Below, piece by piece: positions 6,536-6,825 of a DNA stretch of 6,825 nt. Under the pieces are notes generated by a model, which searched no databases, had not been told where the DNA came from, and saw only the letters and a program-made list of their open reading frames with translations. A program made the position numbers and the translations under genes. Positions within the stretch are counted from its first letter, which is position 1; every line of letters starts with the position of its first letter. Source of the DNA: an uncultured Allobaculum sp. (GTDB taxonomy: Bacteria; Bacillota_I; Bacilli_A; Erysipelotrichales; Erysipelotrichaceae); contig CAJTLE010000137.1 of the NCBI GenBank assembly GCA_910577085.1, positions 1 to 6,825 of the forward strand, read 5' to 3'.

Positions 6536-6551
6536 TTTGAATGCATTCAAA
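6536..6551. repeat. Perfect 16-bp palindrome abutting the rel terminator
   Basis: TTTGAATGCATTCAAA (6536-6551) is fully self-complementary with no loop. Its last three bases are also the first three of the terminator stem. It could be a binding site for a dimeric regulator or coincidental. Confidence 0.5.
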
Positions 6552-6600
6552 GACAGCTTCTTTACGATGGATTGCCATCACAAAGAAGCTGTCTTTTTTT
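6549..6600 (+). terminator. Strong Rho-independent terminator of rel
   Basis: AAAGACAGCTTCTTT (6549-6563) pairs perfectly over 15 bp with AAAGAAGCTGTCTTT (6582-6596). After a small AC/AC internal loop a second 5-bp stem, GATGG/CCATC (6566-6570 with 6575-6579), closes on an ATTG loop. The stem runs into a T-tract at 6594-6600. It lies about 80 nt after the rel stop. A weaker stem, GATCTTG/CAAGATC (6478-6484 with 6513-6519), precedes it. Confidence 0.93.
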
Positions 6601-6825
6601 CAAGGAATCTGATCCTTTACTTGTCGATGGATGAGCTGGAAAGGGAATTATTCATAGAGCCAGAACTGATAAAAATAAGTTTCATATGATAGGCAAGGAT
6701 ACCCCATCCAAATTGCTATGCAGTTTGGGTGGGGAGGAATTGCCGCATCTCCGTTTCTTTGATGTATCCATCTGCTCTTTCCAGAAGAGTCAGTTTCCTC
6801 ATTGATGCAGATTTATGGATTGTTT
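6601..6825. other. Downstream tail, no convincing gene
   Basis: Only short open stretches occur here. On the + strand an ATG at 6627 gives a 20-aa frame (MDELERELFIEPELIKISFI) without a ribosome site, and an ATG at 6762 stays open to the window edge. On the minus strand a frame ending at 6716-6718 is open from the window edge for about 35 codons (it contains MRKLTLLERADGYIKETEMR) and could be the tail of a converging gene. None is recognised, and I call none of them a gene. A stable hairpin at 6702-6734 is the main visible structure. Confidence 0.4.
6702..6734. repeat. 15-bp hairpin downstream of rel
   Basis: CCCCATCCAAATTGC (6702-6716) pairs with GCAGTTTGGGTGGGG (6720-6734) around a TAT loop. 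On the + strand transcript the stem has two G-U wobbles. No T-run follows on either strand, so it is not a standard terminator. It may be a structured RNA end or one copy of a dispersed palindromic repeat. Confidence 0.5.

Noticed and set aside
1..6825. CRISPR array, insertion sequence, tRNA or rRNA, or an undescribed multi-gene system
   Set aside because: No regularly spaced repeats, transposase, tRNA cloverleaf or rRNA signature was found. The four genes are well-known housekeeping families, so any novelty is limited to the non-coding elements listed.

Overview
This window looks like chromosome from a Bacillota (Firmicutes) bacterium. The evidence is the gene set, the strong AAGGAGG-type ribosome binding site on rel, the stem-plus-U-tract terminators and the moderate base composition. 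The protein sequences would fit the Erysipelotrichaceae or relatives, but that placement is inference from general resemblance. All four recognisable genes lie on the + strand, and all appear intact.

Layout: 1-177 holds a non-coding stretch rich in hairpins, possibly the 3' part of a 6S-like RNA. Next come ruvB (241-1275, Holliday-junction branch-migration motor) with its own terminator (1305-1334), and recJ (1415-2971, DHH-family single-strand exonuclease), preceded by a perfect 9-bp inverted repeat. A 373-nt gap with several mutually exclusive hairpins carries a good promoter for apt (3345-3866, adenine phosphoribosyltransferase). After apt there is a long terminator (3946-4030), then a structured leader of about 200 nt, then rel (4257-6470, bifunctional (p)ppGpp synthetase/hydrolase) with a very strong terminator (6549-6600). 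The last 225 nt hold a stable hairpin and no convincing gene.

Functionally the window joins recombination and repair (RuvB resolves junctions, RecJ resects ends) to purine salvage and stringent control (Apt recycles adenine to AMP, Rel makes and destroys (p)ppGpp). recJ-apt-rel is a familiar Bacillota neighbourhood. Here terminators and promoters suggest that ruvB, apt and rel are separate transcription units rather than one operon; no clear terminator was found for recJ.

The genes are ordinary; the interesting signals are non-coding. The best is at apt: its only good Shine-Dalgarno sequence lies 37 nt before the start codon, and a perfect 8-bp hairpin exactly fills the gap, which would bring the two to about 11 nt. 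Second, a plausible rel promoter is embedded in the 3' arm and T-tract of the apt terminator. I see no CRISPR array, tRNA, rRNA, insertion sequence or new defence-like protein system.
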